This document shows positions 28,309 to 36,739 of a stretch of DNA of 64,000 nucleotides, in pieces. Source of the DNA: Acinetobacter nosocomialis NIPH 2119 (GTDB taxonomy: Bacteria > Pseudomonadota > Gammaproteobacteria > Pseudomonadales > Moraxellaceae); contig NZ_KB849239.1 of NCBI RefSeq assembly GCF_000368085.1, forward strand, positions 3,499,715 to 3,563,714. Reading direction: 5' to 3'. Numbering within the stretch: the stretch's first letter is position 1; every line of letters starts with the position of its first letter. The notes below the pieces were generated by a model. That model was not told the DNA's origin, ran no database searches, and saw only the letters and a list, made by a program, of their open reading frames with translations. The position numbers were made by a program, and so were the translations under genes.

Positions 28309-29547
28309 ATGAACTTAAATACACAAATTCTGATTGCTGCCATTTTAGGTTTAGCCTTTGGCTTCATGCTTACCATGTATCCTGATACTGCTTTTGTAAA
28401 GCATAGCTTATACGGGTTAGGCATATTAAGTAGTGTCTTTATTGGGCTGCTTAAAATGTTGTTGGTGCCGTTAATTTTCAGCTCTATTGTTGTGGGAGTT
28501 TCAAATTTACAGGCAGGAGGGCAGCTAGGTCCTGTTTGGAAAATTACGTTTTTATGTTTTATCACGACCACCACATTAGCCTTAATCTTGGGTATTGGCT
28601 GTGCTCATTTATTTGAGGTGGGGCGAGGCGTAGATATTTCAATTTTTCAGGCATCAATGCAAAACTATCAAGCACCAGATAGCTTAAACCCAGCAACTTT
28701 CTTTACTAACTTTATTCAAAATACGTTAATTAATCCCTTTAAAGCATTTAGTGATGGAAATGTTTTAGCTGTTGTGGTGTTTGCACTATTTGTGGGTTTT
28801 GCATTGGTTCAAGGTGGTGAACGCTTTAAGAGTATCCGCTTATTGAGTCATCAGTTTTTTGAAATGATGATGATGCTAGTGGGATGGGTCATGAAGTTGG
28901 CGCCATTAGGAATTTTTGCATTACTTGCTAAATTAATGGCTACCGAAGATATTTCAGTATTAAGCCGCTTGGCAGAGTTCGCTGTTGTTGTAACTGGAAC
29001 CACTATTTTCCATGGTGCTGTTGTTTTGCCATTACTGCTCTGGATTGTTGGTCGTATGAGCCCTTGGACTTTTTTCAAAGGTACACGTACAGCCTTAATT
29101 ACTGCGTTTGCAACAAGTTCGAGCTCTGCAACAATGCCGCTGAGCATGAAATGCACACAGGAAAACTTAGGTGTTCGTCCTCAAACGGCAGGTTTTGTGA
29201 TTCCATTAGGTTCTCAACTTAACATGGATGGTACAGCTTTATATGAAGCTGCTGCTGCGCTCTTTGTTGCAAATTTAGTGGGACTAGACTTAAACCTGAC
29301 CCAGCAAATTGTTGTGTGCTTAACAGCGATGATTGCATCACTTGGTGCACCAGGAATTCCGAGTGCGGGTATGGTCACCATGATTATGGTATTGCAATCT
29401 GTGGGGTTACCAGCTGAAGCAATTGCTATTTTACTTCCAATCGACCGTTTACTCGATACGGTAAGAACGGTGGTAAATGTACAGGGCGATATGATGATTA
29501 GTGTAGTTGTAGATCGATATACTAAAGAGAAAGATATCAGTTTCTAA
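28309..29547 (+). CDS. Dicarboxylate/amino acid:cation symporter
   Basis: A Na+- or H+-coupled importer of the DAACS family (GltP/DctA-like) for glutamate, aspartate or C4-dicarboxylates. Family signatures are FATSSSSATMP (first re-entrant hairpin), NMDGTALYE (helix 7, Na+ site) and LGAPGIPSAG (second hairpin). I placed the start at ATG 28309 (MNLNTQILIAAILG), giving 412 residues and the first membrane helix at once. A GTG at 28228 with AAAGGA near it is an alternative that adds 27 polar residues. The substrate cannot be decided from the sequence. It is monocistronic between two terminators. Confidence 0.88.
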   Translation: MNLNTQILIAAILGLAFGFMLTMYPDTAFVKHSLYGLGILSSVFIGLLKMLLVPLIFSSIVVGVSNLQAGGQLGPVWKITFLCFITTTTLALILGIGCAHLFEVGRGVDISIFQASMQNYQAPDSLNPATFFTNFIQNTLINPFKAFSDGNVLAVVVFALFVGFALVQGGERFKSIRLLSHQFFEMMMMLVGWVMKLAPLGIFALLAKLMATEDISVLSRLAEFAVVVTGTTIFHGAVVLPLLLWIVGRMSPWTFFKGTRTALITAFATSSSSATMPLSMKCTQENLGVRPQTAGFVIPLGSQLNMDGTALYEAAAALFVANLVGLDLNLTQQIVVCLTAMIASLGAPGIPSAGMVTMIMVLQSVGLPAEAIAILLPIDRLLDTVRTVVNVQGDMMISVVVDRYTKEKDISF

Positions 29548-29556
29548 GCGCTAAAT

Positions 29557-29588
29557 AAAAAAGCAGGATTTAAAATCCTGCTTTTTTA
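29557..29588. terminator. Bidirectional terminator
   Basis: AAAAAAGCAGGATT (29557-29570) pairs with AATCCTGCTTTTTT (29574-29587), between the symporter and the convergent hydrolase gene. Confidence 0.9.
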
Positions 29589-29591
29589 TTT

Positions 29592-30542
29592 TTAAGCGGC
29601 TTGTAGCTCGGCTCTTTTTGCTGCTGGAGATTGAGATAAATAACTTACCGCATCTTCAGTGCTACCTTCTTTAACTGGATCGTACCAAGGCATGAGATAG
29701 TCAATTTGCTGAGCAATAAGCCAAAATGGATTTGGTAATACCTGATTATCTTTACGGCTAATCTTGTACCATTCTACAGCAACCCAAACTGGAAAAAATT
29801 TAGATTTGGCCGCATCGGCAAAGCGAGGATCTTGCTTCATAATATGCGCAGCGCCGTCTACCCATAATCCAAGGACAAGGGTAATAACAGCAAGGCTTAA
29901 ATAGTAACGTGGGATGTAACCACCACCAAGATGACGATATAAGTCAAAGGCTACGGTGCGATGTTCAATTTCTTCAGAACCATGCCATTTAACCAGATCT
30001 ACCATTTCTGGATCTGCGCCTAATTCTTCCCAACGGTTGTTATAAAGCGCATATTTACCGAGTACACAGGTCATATGCTCAACAGTTGCGATAACACCTA
30101 AACGAAATAAATCCCATTGTTCCTGCAAGAACTGAGGAACTTCTTTATCAAAAGGTTTATCTGCTAAAGCAGTGGTAAATAGATAATTCATAATGTCCAG
30201 ATTTCTCTGGATATCAATATTACGTGCGCTTAAATATTCTTTATTGGCAGAAGTGTGTGCATTTGCGTGCATTGCTTCTTGGCGAATAAATGCTTGGACA
30301 TCCTGTTTAAGTTTTTCATCGGTAATACGAGGTAAAACCTTATTATAGAGTCGACAGAACCAGAACTCTCCAGCAGGCAAGATATTATTAATTTCATTAA
30401 TAAAATAACTTGCAAACGGTTGGTTTGGAATCCAGTCTACAGGGGTATCTTTCCAGTCAAATTTTACCTTGCGTGGAAGAATTTTATAATCAATAGAAGA
30501 ACCTAAAGCCTTATTCTTCAAAAAAGATAGCAATTTCATCAT
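29592..30542 (-). CDS. Putative metal-dependent hydrolase (PF10118-like)
   Basis: This 316-residue protein resembles the PF10118 'predicted metal-dependent hydrolase' family. Repeated acidic/His motifs are seen: RQEAMHANAH (about 88-97), TVEHMTCVLGKY (about 153-164) and SEEIEHRTVAFD (about 189-200). The E-x-x-H spacing and helical character recall ferritin-like diiron proteins; that comparison is my inference. A hydrophobic segment (about 214-235) might be a membrane helix. The start could be 30542 or the second Met at 30539. Its neighbour upstream is engB, separated by a terminator, so there is no operon clue. Confidence 0.75.
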   Translation of the reverse strand: MMKLLSFLKNKALGSSIDYKILPRKVKFDWKDTPVDWIPNQPFASYFINEINNILPAGEFWFCRLYNKVLPRITDEKLKQDVQAFIRQEAMHANAHTSANKEYLSARNIDIQRNLDIMNYLFTTALADKPFDKEVPQFLQEQWDLFRLGVIATVEHMTCVLGKYALYNNRWEELGADPEMVDLVKWHGSEEIEHRTVAFDLYRHLGGGYIPRYYLSLAVITLVLGLWVDGAAHIMKQDPRFADAAKSKFFPVWVAVEWYKISRKDNQVLPNPFWLIAQQIDYLMPWYDPVKEGSTEDAVSYLSQSPAAKRAELQAA

Positions 30543-30582
30543 TTAGTCCTGATTTTTAACTCGATGAAGTTATAACGAGTAT

Positions 30583-30620
30583 AAAAAAAGCCCCTACATT
30601 TGTGTTTAGCAATAGGGGCC
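30583..30620 (-). terminator. Terminator of engB
   Basis: GCCCCTA (30590-30596) pairs with TAGGGGC (30613-30619). A's at 30583-30589 form the U-tract on the minus strand. Confidence 0.78.
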
Positions 30621-30665
30621 AATTGAATATAAATTTAATAAAGAAATTGTATCTGTTTTGACGAT

Positions 30666-31442
30666 TTACTCTTCTGCATCCTCATCGCTTGCTTCAGGAA
30701 TCGCATCGACGTCAAATTCAAGCTGTTGCTCAAGCGTAAAGTGTAGACGTCCAGCCATTACACTTGCGAGTTCTTCTAAGCCTAGTTTATTTAATGAAGA
30801 GAAAAGCTGAATTGAGAAATCAAGCTTCATTTTTTTCAATTGTTGTTTAACTTCAAGCAAAACTTTGTTTGCTGGACCACGGTTAAGTTTATCTGCTTTG
30901 GTTAAAAGAATATGAACAAATAAATGGCGGGAATAAGCCCACTCTAGCATCATCATGTCAAAGTGCTGTAAAGGATGGCGAATATCCATGAGTAAAACTA
31001 ATCCTTGTAAACTTTTACGATGGATTAAGTAGTTCTCCAATTCTTTTTGCCAAATACGTTTCATATCCTCTGGTACAGCCGCATAACCATAGCCTGGAAG
31101 GTCAACTAAACGTTGATCGGGATTACCTAAACTAAAGAAGTTAATCATTTGCGTACGGCCAGGTTTTTTTGAGGCACGCGCGAGTTGTTTTTTGTTGGTT
31201 AAAGCATTAATAGCGCTAGACTTACCAGCATTTGAGCGTCCTGCAAAAGCAATCTCGTAGCCACTATCTTCAACACAAAGTGCCAATTTGGGTGCACTCA
31301 TTAAAAACTCAGCTTGGCGTAACCAGTTCAAAGATTGTACGGCATATTCCGTAATCGCCGGGTCTGGTTTTTTTTCATAACTGATCTTTTGCTTGGGTGC
31401 TAGTCTGGCTTTGGTGTCTTTCGATTTTTCACTACGACGCAT
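30666..31442 (-). CDS. engB: Ribosome-biogenesis GTPase EngB (YihA/YsxC)
   Basis: EngB is an essential GTPase in assembly of the 50S subunit. It is 258 residues, longer than E. coli YihA (about 210) because of a basic Lys-rich N-terminal extension (about 1-30) and an acidic C-terminal tail (DVDAIPEASDEDAEE). GTPase motifs: G1 GRSNAGKSSAINAL (about 73-86), G3 DLPGYGY, G4 TKADK and G5 SSLNKLG. Residues around GRTQMINFF are the switch I region. It is read alone with its own terminator. Confidence 0.94.
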   Translation of the reverse strand: MRRSEKSKDTKARLAPKQKISYEKKPDPAITEYAVQSLNWLRQAEFLMSAPKLALCVEDSGYEIAFAGRSNAGKSSAINALTNKKQLARASKKPGRTQMINFFSLGNPDQRLVDLPGYGYAAVPEDMKRIWQKELENYLIHRKSLQGLVLLMDIRHPLQHFDMMMLEWAYSRHLFVHILLTKADKLNRGPANKVLLEVKQQLKKMKLDFSIQLFSSLNKLGLEELASVMAGRLHFTLEQQLEFDVDAIPEASDEDAEE

Positions 31443-31550
31443 AAAAAATAACTTTTTAAATGAGAGGGCTCGCGCTTAGTATAAAGGAGCTTGGTTATTC
31501 TTGCTAATTTTCAGTAAGCTTGGTTGTAAAGATAAATAGAATTACAAACA

Positions 31551-31988
31551 TTAGATTTGCAAAAAGGAAATAGGGGATGTGTTAGCTGCAGTTTTAGGCT
31601 GTTGTAAAACTTCACCTAAGGTATGCTCATCTAAACTTTGATAGAAACTTTCTAAAGCCTGATCAAGAATTCCTTTTAAACCACAATGCGAGCGTAAAAC
31701 ACAAGGAGGAGTATTGCATTCAACAATTTGATGATCACCTTGTAAAATTCGCACAATTGCGCCGAGCTTTAAATCTAAAGCTTTTGGATTTAAACGAATT
31801 CCACCGCCTTTACCTCGAATGGTAATAATCCACTCTTGTTTACCCATAAAATGGACAACCTTCACGAGATGATTTTGTGAAACATATAAATCTTGAGCGA
31901 TTTCTGCAATTGTATACGGTGCATCACTTGGACGAGCGACATACATTAATATTCTTAAAGCATAATCGGTAAATTTATTAAGTTGCAT
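31551..31988 (-). CDS. nsrR: NsrR-type Rrf2-family nitric-oxide-sensing repressor
   Basis: Rrf2-family regulator of 145 residues that probably binds an Fe-S cluster and releases DNA when NO destroys it. The winged helix-turn-helix covers about residues 1-70, including TIAEIAQDLYVSQNHLVKVVHFM. Three Cys in the spacing C-X4-C-X5-C (CNTPPCVLRSHC, about 91-102) match the cluster ligands of NsrR. I chose the ATG at 31988 (MQLNKFTDYAL), preceded by GGTG; a TTG three codons upstream is less likely. The gene lies 84 bases downstream of the truncated flavohaemoglobin gene on the same strand, and that gene's promoter carries an NsrR-like box. This supports a two-gene NO-response module. Confidence 0.88.
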   Translation of the reverse strand: MQLNKFTDYALRILMYVARPSDAPYTIAEIAQDLYVSQNHLVKVVHFMGKQEWIITIRGKGGGIRLNPKALDLKLGAIVRILQGDHQIVECNTPPCVLRSHCGLKGILDQALESFYQSLDEHTLGEVLQQPKTAANTSPISFLQI

Positions 31989-32024
31989 GATCACCAAAAC
32001 AAAAGGATAAGAGGTTGATCATCT

Positions 32025-32060
32025 TAGCCTGAAAGTCTAAAGAATAAAACTTTCAGGCTA
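32025..32060 (-). other. Perfect 12-bp hairpin between the globin gene and nsrR
   Basis: TAGCCTGAAAGT (32025-32036) pairs with ACTTTCAGGCTA (32049-32060). On the minus strand it is not followed by a U-run, so it is not a standard terminator. It could limit read-through, protect an RNA end or be processed. The downstream bases AAGATGATC resemble half of the NsrR box. Confidence 0.5.
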
Positions 32061-32072
32061 AAGCTTTTTCAA

Positions 32073-32837
32073 TTACAGCGTTAAAGGAGCTGAAACTTGT
32101 ACTTGATCACCAACTCTATAGTGTTCAAGCAAAATGTTCGAAACTGAGAACTCTGTATGGTTTTCTTCAGGCTGAACATCAAAATGATAAGTATTATTTT
32201 CTTGAGCCTCTGTGAACTTAAATGCTTTAGGTTGTTCAAGCTGTTGGTCGGGAACTTGAACTTTTACAGAAATAAAGGCATTTGCTGGGCCAGTTAATAC
32301 ATCTTCATGGTCAGTTGCTTTTAAAGTGAAACGTTTGCCAGACTCAAGTGGATCAATTTGTGTGATTTCAAATGAACGCCAACCAGCCCATCCACCTTTT
32401 AAGCTCTCAAGTTGCGCATATTTTTGTTTTTCAACACCAATTAATATATCTGCTAACTGTAAATAAGCTTGTTTCCACGCTTCAATGAGTTCTGATTCAA
32501 AAGGAACATTTAAAACTTCACTAATTGAATGAAGCAAGTTATCGCCCACAATTGCATATTGATCTGGCTGAATGTCTAAACTCACGTGCTTCGTGGTAAT
32601 GCGTTCAACTGCTTTGGCAAGTACTGTAGGATTCTCAATATTTTCAGCATATGCGAGTACTGCTGCTGCAAGAGCACGAGGTTGGCGTAGGCTGGTTTGA
32701 TCATCAAGATTAAAAACATTTTTTAATTCTGGGTTGTTATTCAACATACGTTTATAAAAGTATGTGGTCAGAGTAACACCATGTTCGCGCAATACAGGTA
32801 CAGTAGATTTAACGAGTTCAATTTGTTGTGGAGTCAT
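32073..32837 (-). CDS. Flavohaemoglobin-like globin lacking the NADH domain
   Basis: This 254-residue protein begins with a globin domain (about 1-140) closely like that of flavohaemoglobin Hmp. The haem-pocket residues appear intact: Tyr28 (B10), Gln52 (E7), proximal His84 in TKHVSLDIQPDQY. A GGWAGWRSFEI linker leads to a remnant of the flavin-binding beta barrel (about 150-254) that ends at VGDQVQVSAPLTL. Hmp is normally about 396 residues and continues into an NADH-binding domain; that is absent here. The FAD-binding R-x-Y-S motif has no match either (KAFKF stands in its place). The protein may still act on NO with an outside reductase, or serve as a sensor or carrier. An NsrR-like box overlaps its promoter. 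Confidence 0.85.
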   Translation of the reverse strand: MTPQQIELVKSTVPVLREHGVTLTTYFYKRMLNNNPELKNVFNLDDQTSLRQPRALAAAVLAYAENIENPTVLAKAVERITTKHVSLDIQPDQYAIVGDNLLHSISEVLNVPFESELIEAWKQAYLQLADILIGVEKQKYAQLESLKGGWAGWRSFEITQIDPLESGKRFTLKATDHEDVLTGPANAFISVKVQVPDQQLEQPKAFKFTEAQENNTYHFDVQPEENHTEFSVSNILLEHYRVGDQVQVSAPLTL

Positions 32838-32864
32838 GGCTAGACCTTAATTATCTGGCTATAT

Positions 32865-32887
32865 AAGATGTATTTAAAATACATCTT
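32865..32887 (-). promoter_or_regulatory. NsrR-like operator overlapping the globin promoter
   Basis: A perfect 11-1-11 palindrome: AAGATGTATTT, one base, then AAATACATCTT. The known NsrR consensus in E. coli has this shape and near-identical bases. It covers the -10 hexamer of the globin promoter. Confidence 0.85.
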
Positions 32888-32904
32888 TAAGAAAATTGTG
32901 GCAA
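32876..32904 (-). promoter_or_regulatory. Promoter of the globin gene
   Basis: On the minus strand TTGCCA (32899-32904), 17 bp, then TATTTT (32876-32881). The -10 lies inside the NsrR-like palindrome, a layout expected for repression by occlusion. Confidence 0.7.
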
Positions 32905-32924
32905 TAGCTTTTTTACAAAAACCT

Positions 32925-32954
32925 TAAAAAAAATAAGGGATATTACATCCCTTA
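32925..32954 (-). terminator. Terminator of the HerA-like gene
   Basis: TAAGGGAT (32934-32941) pairs with ATCCCTTA (32947-32954), with an A-rich run at 32925-32933 giving the U-tract. It insulates the globin promoter from upstream transcription. Confidence 0.75.
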
Positions 32955-32980
32955 ATTTAATTAATTGATTTGATTATTTT

Positions 32981-34516
32981 TTATTTTCCAAATAATGAAC
33001 CGAGTAATCCTCGTACTAATTTTTGTCCAGTACTACCCCCTAAACTTCGAGCGGCACTTTTTGCAAAAGTTCCAACAATATCTTGAGTCAATTTTGCTCG
33101 TTCTCTTGCTGCACGTTCTTCTTCTTTCTGCTGTTCACGTGCTAGACGTTCTTGTTCTTTAGCTTGCTGTTTCGCTAAAGCTTCTTGCTCTTTGGCAAGC
33201 TCCGCATCTTGTTTTTGTTGTTCACGCTCAGCGACTTTATTTTGGAGCATTTCATATGCACTCTCACGGTCTACGACTTGTTCATAGACGCCAGCAATAA
33301 TACTTTGCTCAATTAAAGTTTTTCGTTCTTCAGGTGTGATAGGGCTAAAAGAAGAGTAAGGAGGCATAACCCAGCCACGTTCAACAATTTGTGGAGTACC
33401 TTGCTCATCTAGACAACTAATAAGTGCCTCACCCACGGCTAGCTGTGTAATTGCCTCATCCACTTTAAAATCAGGATTTGAACGGAATGTATCTGCAGCA
33501 GTTTTTACTGCTTTTTGATCTTTGGGGGTAAAGGCGCGTAGAGCATGTTGCACACGGTTACCGAGCTGACCCAAAACACTTTCTGGTAAATCAAGTGGGT
33601 TTTGAGTGATAAAGTAAATACCGACGCCTTTAGAACGAATTAAACGTACAACTTGTTCAATTTTTTGTTGTAAAGCTTGACTGGCGTTGTCGAATAACAA
33701 GTGAGCTTCATCAAAGAAAAACACGAGTTTTGGTTTATCCATATCACCAACTTCAGGAAGTTGTTCAAATAATTCAGAAAGCATCCATAACAAGAAAGTG
33801 GCGTATAGCTTAGGTGTATTCATGAGCTTGTCTGCAGCAAGAATATTGATATAGCCACGACCATTAGCATCAGTTTGTATAAAGTCTAGAATATTTAAAG
33901 CTGGCTCTCCAAAGAACTGGTCTCCACCTTGGTCGGCAAGAGCGAGCAAATTACGCTGAATTGCTCCTAAACTAGCTGGAGATAGATTGCCGTACTCGGC
34001 TTTAAATTCTGCCGCATGTTCACTCACAAAGGTGATCATAGCTTTCAGATCTTTAAAGTCGACTAACAGTAATCCTTGATCATCTGCAATGCGGAATACA
34101 GCAGATAAAACACCTTCTTGAGTATCATTTAGGTTAAGTATGCGTGCTAATAAAATTGGTCCAATCTCAGAAATAGTGGTCCGAATAGGATGGCCTTGTT
34201 GCCCAAATAGATCCCAAAAAATAACGGGATTAGCCGCAAATGGAACACTATCAATTTGTAGAAGCTTTAAGCGTTCATTAAATTTATCCGAGGCCTCGCC
34301 AGCTTTTGCAAGACTTGAAACATCACCCTTTGCGTCAGCAAGAAAGACGGGAACACCGATTCGAGAAAAACTTTCTGCAAGAACTTTTAGGGTGACAGTT
34401 TTACCTGTACCCGTAGCACCTGCAATCAGGCCATGTCGGTTGGCAAATTGAGAAAGCAAAACAATTTCTTTTGATGTGTCATTAATGTTTTTTGCAATAA
34501 CAATCGGTGTACCCAT
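32981..34516 (-). CDS. HerA-like helicase/ATPase (DUF853, YjgR-like)
   Basis: A 511-residue AAA-type ATPase of the HerA/FtsK-like superfamily. GATGTGKT (about 33-40) is Walker A, and [11 protein letters not shown] (about 266-276) is Walker [19 protein letters not shown] (about 295-312) is the sensor region. From about 405 to 475 there is a long charged coiled-coil region, rich in Lys, Glu and Gln. The C-terminus is Gly/Ser-rich. E. coli YjgR has the same layout and no firmly known role. It is followed by a lyase gene on the same strand 43 bases upstream; they may be co-transcribed. Confidence 0.88.
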   Translation of the reverse strand: MGTPIVIAKNINDTSKEIVLLSQFANRHGLIAGATGTGKTVTLKVLAESFSRIGVPVFLADAKGDVSSLAKAGEASDKFNERLKLLQIDSVPFAANPVIFWDLFGQQGHPIRTTISEIGPILLARILNLNDTQEGVLSAVFRIADDQGLLLVDFKDLKAMITFVSEHAAEFKAEYGNLSPASLGAIQRNLLALADQGGDQFFGEPALNILDFIQTDANGRGYINILAADKLMNTPKLYATFLLWMLSELFEQLPEVGDMDKPKLVFFFDEAHLLFDNASQALQQKIEQVVRLIRSKGVGIYFITQNPLDLPESVLGQLGNRVQHALRAFTPKDQKAVKTAADTFRSNPDFKVDEAITQLAVGEALISCLDEQGTPQIVERGWVMPPYSSFSPITPEERKTLIEQSIIAGVYEQVVDRESAYEMLQNKVAEREQQKQDAELAKEQEALAKQQAKEQERLAREQQKEEERAARERAKLTQDIVGTFAKSAARSLGGSTGQKLVRGLLGSLFGK

Positions 34517-34559
34517 ATATTTTTATCCCTTGGAGCGAGCCACTATTGATGTTGTCGTT

Positions 34560-35750
34560 TTACAAATGTTTTAGTGCATTTTCGATATCTTGAATTAAAT
34601 CTTGAGGATCTTCTAGCCCTATACACAAACGAACCAATAAACCTTGTTGTAAATGTGTATTCTCAAGTTTCCTGATCATTTTTAAATCATAAAGCATAAC
34701 CAGACTAACCGGTCCGCCCCAGCTAAAGCCAAGTTTAAATAACTTAAGAGCGTCACAAAAACGGCGTACTGCTGAAATATCATAGTCAGGTTTAAATATG
34801 ACACTGACTAATCCTGCACTCTTACCTGTAGTGCAAATCTCTTGCCAATATTGATGACCTGGAGAGGCTTTATCGCTTGGATGTAGAACTTGTGCAAATT
34901 GAGGCTGTTGCTTTAACCATTCCAATAAGGTTTTTGCATTATCTGATTGCTGTTTATACCGTAGTGACATATGTGCGAGGCTGCGCTGAACTTGTGCTGC
35001 ATCATCTCCTGAGATAGCAATACCTAGAATGGCATGTGTACGGAACAGGCGGTGATACAGTTTTTTATCACGTGCTACAACACTTCCCATTAAAATATCA
35101 CCACCACCACTTGGATATTTTGTTAGCGCATGTACGGTTAGATCTACCGACAAGTGCTCATCAGAGAAATCAAAAGCATTAAATGCAAGTCCAGCGCCCC
35201 AAGTATTATCTAAAGCAGTTACAACTCCATGTGACTTGGCTTTTTTAACAAGTTCTTTAAGATCGGGAAATTCAAGAGTCACTGAACCTGCTGCTTCTAT
35301 CCATAAGAGCTTGGTTTTTTCAGTCGGCTTAAAACTTGATACATTAATTGAATTATAAATTTTGACACTAATACCGTATTGATCTTTTAAGTGGTTTAGA
35401 TGCTCTAGATTTGGGCCATATATATTGTCCGGGACCCAAACTTCATCGCCTGTTGCTAAAAAAGCAGAGTTAACTAAGTTAATTGCAGATAAGCCGCTGG
35501 GTGCAAGTAAACAGTACAAGCCACCTTCAATTTGAGCAATATTGTCGCCTAAGGTAAATGTGGTTGGTGTACCGTGCGTTCCATAACTGTAATCATAAGG
35601 GTCGGTCCAGTGGCGGTCAAAAAGGTGCGTAGTTGATTTAAAAATAATAGTCGATGCACGAAATAAGGGAGGTTGCACAGTTTCAATAAATTGTGGTGCT
35701 TTTCGTGGTGCATGAATGAGTCGGGTTTGGAAATTGTTATGCTTTTTCAT
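34560..35750 (-). CDS. Trans-sulfuration PLP enzyme, cystathionine beta-lyase-like
   Basis: PLP-dependent enzyme of the Cys/Met metabolism family, 396 residues. TKYPSGGGDILMGSV (about 213-227) has the PLP-binding Lys in its conserved place. TALDNTWGAGLAFN (about 181-194) carries the Asp that holds the pyridine nitrogen. The N-terminus (TRLIHAPRKAP and PPLFRASTI) is characteristic of MetC. Cystathionine beta-lyase is the most likely role, but cystathionine gamma-lyase/synthase cannot be excluded. The start follows GCCCC-rich sequence; it could be ATG 35750. It precedes the HerA-like gene on the same strand. Confidence 0.85.
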   Translation of the reverse strand: MKKHNNFQTRLIHAPRKAPQFIETVQPPLFRASTIIFKSTTHLFDRHWTDPYDYSYGTHGTPTTFTLGDNIAQIEGGLYCLLAPSGLSAINLVNSAFLATGDEVWVPDNIYGPNLEHLNHLKDQYGISVKIYNSINVSSFKPTEKTKLLWIEAAGSVTLEFPDLKELVKKAKSHGVVTALDNTWGAGLAFNAFDFSDEHLSVDLTVHALTKYPSGGGDILMGSVVARDKKLYHRLFRTHAILGIAISGDDAAQVQRSLAHMSLRYKQQSDNAKTLLEWLKQQPQFAQVLHPSDKASPGHQYWQEICTTGKSAGLVSVIFKPDYDISAVRRFCDALKLFKLGFSWGGPVSLVMLYDLKMIRKLENTHLQQGLLVRLCIGLEDPQDLIQDIENALKHL

Positions 35751-35918
35751 GGGGCGCTATGCTTTAAATAATAAGATTAGATTAAGAGAAAACTGATTTA
35801 TTCGCCAGATTTTTGGTTAATTCTAAGATGTTTCGTTACTACTGTAACATTCACTAAAAACTTGGCTTTATTTTTGCAAAGATCAAACCAACATTCTAAC
35901 AACAATAGGTTTAAGCGC

Positions 35919-36647
35919 ATGAAGTCGCATTTACGTGTTCACTATTTTCAACATATTGCTGGCGAAGGTTTTGGAAGCTGCTATTCGTTTTTAAAAGCGC
36001 ATCACGCCACTATTAGCTCTACAGAATTCTTTGCACTTCCCGTAGATCGGTCACTTGAAATAGAAGCTTTACCTCGGATTGAAGAAGTTGACTTACTACT
36101 AATTATGGGTGGGACCATGAGTGTAAATGACGAGGCAAACTATCCATGGCTTAAAATAGAAAAAAGATGGTTGCGTCGATATTTGGCAGCAGGGAAACCA
36201 GCAATAGGTCTTTGCTTGGGTGGGCAGCTAATTGCGAATGCATTGGGTGCAGCAGTAAGCCGTAATCGTTATCAAGAACTAGGATGGTCGACAGTTCAAA
36301 GAGTTGCAAACTTACCACAAGAAAGTTTTCCGCTACCTGAAGAAATCAATGTGATGCAGTGGCATAGTGAAACATTTGAAATACCTAAAGGAGCTATACG
36401 TTTGGCTGAGAGCATTGCTTGCCGTAATCAAATGTATCAGATTGGGAAAAATGTATTAGGTTTTCAATTTCATCCGGAAATGACACCAGCAGCTTTACAG
36501 CTTTTACTGGAAAATGAAGAAGAGCTATCTATTTTTGACGGAGAATATGTTCAATCTGCACATGAACTGCAATCTTCAGAAGCACAGAAATTTGAACAAG
36601 GTAATCAACTCTTAAATAAAGCAATTGAGTTTGTAATAAATGCATAG
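35919..36647 (+). CDS. Type 1 glutamine amidotransferase
   Basis: Class-I GATase of 242 residues. LLIMGGTMSVNDE (about 55-67) is the oxyanion-strand region, GLCLGGQLIANALGA (about 93-107) holds the nucleophilic Cys, and GFQFHPEMTPAAL (about 180-192) holds the His and Glu. The start is the ATG at 35919 (MKSHLRVHYFQHI), after AATAGGT. There is no synthase domain, so the partner is not known; related proteins act in purine or gamma-glutamyl metabolism. It is the last gene before the S10 ribosomal promoter. Confidence 0.85.
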   Translation: MKSHLRVHYFQHIAGEGFGSCYSFLKAHHATISSTEFFALPVDRSLEIEALPRIEEVDLLLIMGGTMSVNDEANYPWLKIEKRWLRRYLAAGKPAIGLCLGGQLIANALGAAVSRNRYQELGWSTVQRVANLPQESFPLPEEINVMQWHSETFEIPKGAIRLAESIACRNQMYQIGKNVLGFQFHPEMTPAALQLLLENEEELSIFDGEYVQSAHELQSSEAQKFEQGNQLLNKAIEFVINA

Positions 36648-36704
36648 AATGAATTATTAATACGTAGCTAAAGTGGAATTTGAGCAAAAAATAGAAAAAG
36701 AGAA

Positions 36705-36733
36705 TTGCATAAGACTTAAACAATCGTTATAAT
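36705..36733 (+). promoter_or_regulatory. S10 operon promoter
   Basis: TTGCAT (36705-36710), 17 bp, then TATAAT (36728-36733). A GC-rich discriminator (GAGCGAC) follows, typical of ribosomal promoters. The predicted start near 36740 gives a leader of about 160 nt. Confidence 0.8.
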
Positions 36734-36739
36734 GAGCGA

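Noticed and set aside
32025..32060. The hairpin between globin and nsrR as a terminator
   Set aside because: No U-run follows the stem on the minus strand; the T-run is on the other side, where no gene is transcribed.
31998..32072. Frame-shifted remainder of the Hmp NADH domain downstream of the globin gene
   Set aside because: Only 84 bases separate the globin stop from the nsrR start and they contain a hairpin; there is no room for the missing domain.
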